From assembly GCA_944474755.1 (NCBI GenBank), contig OX104113.1, positions 59,726,074 to 59,790,073 of the forward strand: a stretch of 64,000 bases of DNA. The letters are read 5' to 3'. A program made the translations under genes and the position numbers. Origin of the DNA: Limnoperna fortunei (lineage: Eukaryota > Mollusca > Bivalvia > Mytilida > Modiolidae). Under the pieces are notes generated by a model. It did not search any database. It was not told the DNA's origin and worked only from the letters and a program-made list of their open reading frames with translations. Positions 62,286 through 64,000 of the stretch are shown in pieces. Each line of letters opens with the position of its first letter. Positions within the stretch are counted from its first letter, which is position 1.

Positions 62286-63395
62286 ATACGAAATATTGTC
62301 ACCATACCATGCATAGTTACAGGGGAACAGCCGTAACCCAAAAACTTTAATGTAGTCGCTGGACCGTGAAATTGAGGTCAAGGTCAAGTGACACCTACCA
62401 GACAGTCATGTACTAGTCATTAGCAACCTATATATCAAATATTGTCATCCTACCATGCGTGGTAACAGAGTAACTGCCGTAACCCAAAAACTGGACCGTG
62501 AAATTGAGGTCAAGGTCAGGTGACACCTACCAGACAGTCATGTACTAGTCATCAGCAACCTATATACCAAATATTGTCATCCTACCATGCGTGGTTACAG
62601 AGGAACTGTCGTAACCCAAAAACTTTAACGTAGTCGCTGGACCGTGAAATTGAGGTCAAGGTCAAGGTCAAGTGACACCTACCAGACAGTCATGTACTAG
62701 TCATTAGCAACCTATATATCAAATATTGTCATCCTACCATGCGTGGTAACAGAGTAACTGCCGTAACCCAAAAACTGGACCGTGAAATTGAGGTCAAGGT
62801 CAGGTGACACCTACCAGACAGTCATGTACTAGTCATCAGCAACCTATATACCAAATATTGTCATCCTACCATGCGTGGTTACAGAGGAACTGTCGTAACC
62901 CAAAAACTTTAACGTAGTCGCTGGACCGTAAAATTGAGGTCAAGGTCAGGTGACACCTACCAGACAGTCATGTACTAGTCATCAGCAACCTATACACCAA
63001 ATATTGTCATCCTACCATGCATAGTTACAGAGGAACTGTCGTAACCCAAAAACTTTAACGTAGTCGCTGGACCATGAAATTGAGGTCAAGGTCAGGTGAC
63101 ACCTACCAGACAGTCATGTACTAGTCATCAGCAACCTATACACCAAATATTGTCATCCTACCATGCGTAGTTACAGAGGAACTGTCGTAACCCAAAAACT
63201 TTAACGTAGTCGCTGGACCGTGAAATTGAGGTCAAGGTCAGGTGACACCTACCAGACAGTCATGTACTAGTCATCAGCAACCTATACACCAAATATTGTC
63301 ATCCTACCATGCGTAGTTACAGAGGAACTGTCGTAACCCAAAAACTTTAACGTAGTCGCTGGACCGTGAAATTGAGGTCAAGGTCAGGTGACAGG
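62286..63395. repeat. 146-bp tandem array upstream of ACSL, about eight copies with higher-order variants
   Basis: 'gtcatcctaccatgc' (or its variant) starts at about 62298, 62444, 62576, 62728, 62860, 63006, 63152 and 63298, giving spacings 146, 132, 152, 132, 146, 146, 146. The 132-base units lack 14 bases (tttaacgtagtcgc) and share 'gtggtaacagagtaactgcc', so they alternate as a 284-base dimer. The 152-base unit has one more 'aaggtc'. Each unit has 'tgaggtcaaggtca', two AGGTCA half-sites directly abutting. Flanks ('gtctcgcctgcattccgc' left; 'gtcttgcctcc...ggcgagacaa' right) suggest the array is the core of a larger mobile element. Confidence 0.93.
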
Positions 63396-64000
63396 TGACT
63401 GACTGGCAAGTACTCATCATAAGCTACCTCTGGGCCAAATTTGATGGACCTAGGGCTTGGGCTTACAAATATATGAAGCAAGATGTCAAGTGTTTACGCC
63501 GCCGCCGCCGGATTCCCATACATATGTCTTGCCTCCAGCGACGAAATCCAGGCGAGACAAAAACTGTTCAAATTAAATACACATTATTGGCTTATGCAAC
63601 AGATTTTGACACAGAGCATATCATATTTATAATACATTAATTACTACTTAAGATGAAGAAGAAATATTTTAATTATGATTCTTGTCTCTAGGTTGGATCG
63701 AATTGTCTAAAGAAATGATTTTAATGAATCAATATAGTTTCTGATTTTACAGAATCAACTAAGTATACTTGATTAAATGTTGTTATATTTTCCATGTATG
63801 TGTCAACAAATACTGCACTCAACTAGTTACTTTCAGTTTCCATAACAAATTAGGATGTCAGATAAAATCACTGCTTGACTAATATGTAAAGTATGCTTTA
63901 CTGACGATTTTTATTGTTCATAGTTTCTATCTATTTTAATAATAATAGCCAGAATGCCAAAACATTAGAAAAATAGTCATTAAATTACATCAACTTCTAT
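63396..64000. other. Right flank of the 146-bp array
   Basis: A short (GCC)n tract at about 63498-63512 and a 'gcctccagcgacgaaatccaggc' type stem-loop (about 63532-63556) look like the end of the element that holds the array. Beyond about 63640 nothing is recognised. Confidence 0.5.

Overview
This is a eukaryotic, AT-rich, repeat-laden animal window. It most probably comes from a bivalve mollusc, and several dispersed repeats look like those I associate with mussels (Mytilidae): the GCCTGACGCGCGTTTCGTCTA type near 6.5-7.0 kb, the 'actcatccggagcacctgag' type near 43 kb, and the tRNA-headed SINE whose tail contains 'cttcctcc...aataaaaac'. The organism call is inference from sequence style; no search was possible. 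There are no bacterial-type operons, CRISPR arrays or rRNA genes.

Two host genes can be supported. (1) On the minus strand, 62021 down to 36631, a complete 16-coding-exon long-chain acyl-CoA synthetase of the ACSL3/ACSL4 type. Every exon was placed by GT/AG junctions; the phases agree throughout and give 705 codons plus a stop. (2) On the plus strand, the last two coding exons (11414-11573 and 14468-14718) of a NALF/FAM155/NLF-1-like auxiliary subunit of the NALCN sodium-leak channel. Its earlier exon(s) are not seen.

Most of the rest is mobile DNA, and several insertions are nested or side by side. A damaged LINE fills 2.9-6.4 kb. A foldback element built of short G/C-rich modules (21.4-22.6 kb) encloses a smaller element packed with TTCACGTGAA-type palindromes. 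A young, non-autonomous LTR retrotransposon (23.96-26.91 kb) has two 470-bp LTRs differing at 2 positions, a 4-bp target duplication, a primer-binding site and a polypurine tract, and a single ORF with two zinc knuckles ahead of a long coiled coil. A 1.4-kb long inverted repeat lies at 27.2-28.6 kb. A pogo/Tigger-like MITE (34.3-35.0 kb) splits a dispersed repeat.

Inside the ACSL introns there are a near-perfect 139-nt hairpin, a hAT-like element, a second pogo-like MITE, a piggyBac-like element flanked by TTAA, THAP-like and possible SWIM-type transposase relics, SINE copies, and minisatellites with 98-bp (9 copies), 46-bp (8 copies), about 140-bp (3 copies) and decayed about 150-bp units. 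Upstream of the first coding exon of ACSL lies an eight-copy 146-bp array; each complete copy carries directly abutting AGGTCA half-sites.

The strongest candidates for something undescribed are the LTR element with its gag-like zinc-knuckle/coiled-coil protein and hairpin-ended LTRs, the modular foldback element with its nested palindrome cluster, and the half-site array upstream of ACSL.
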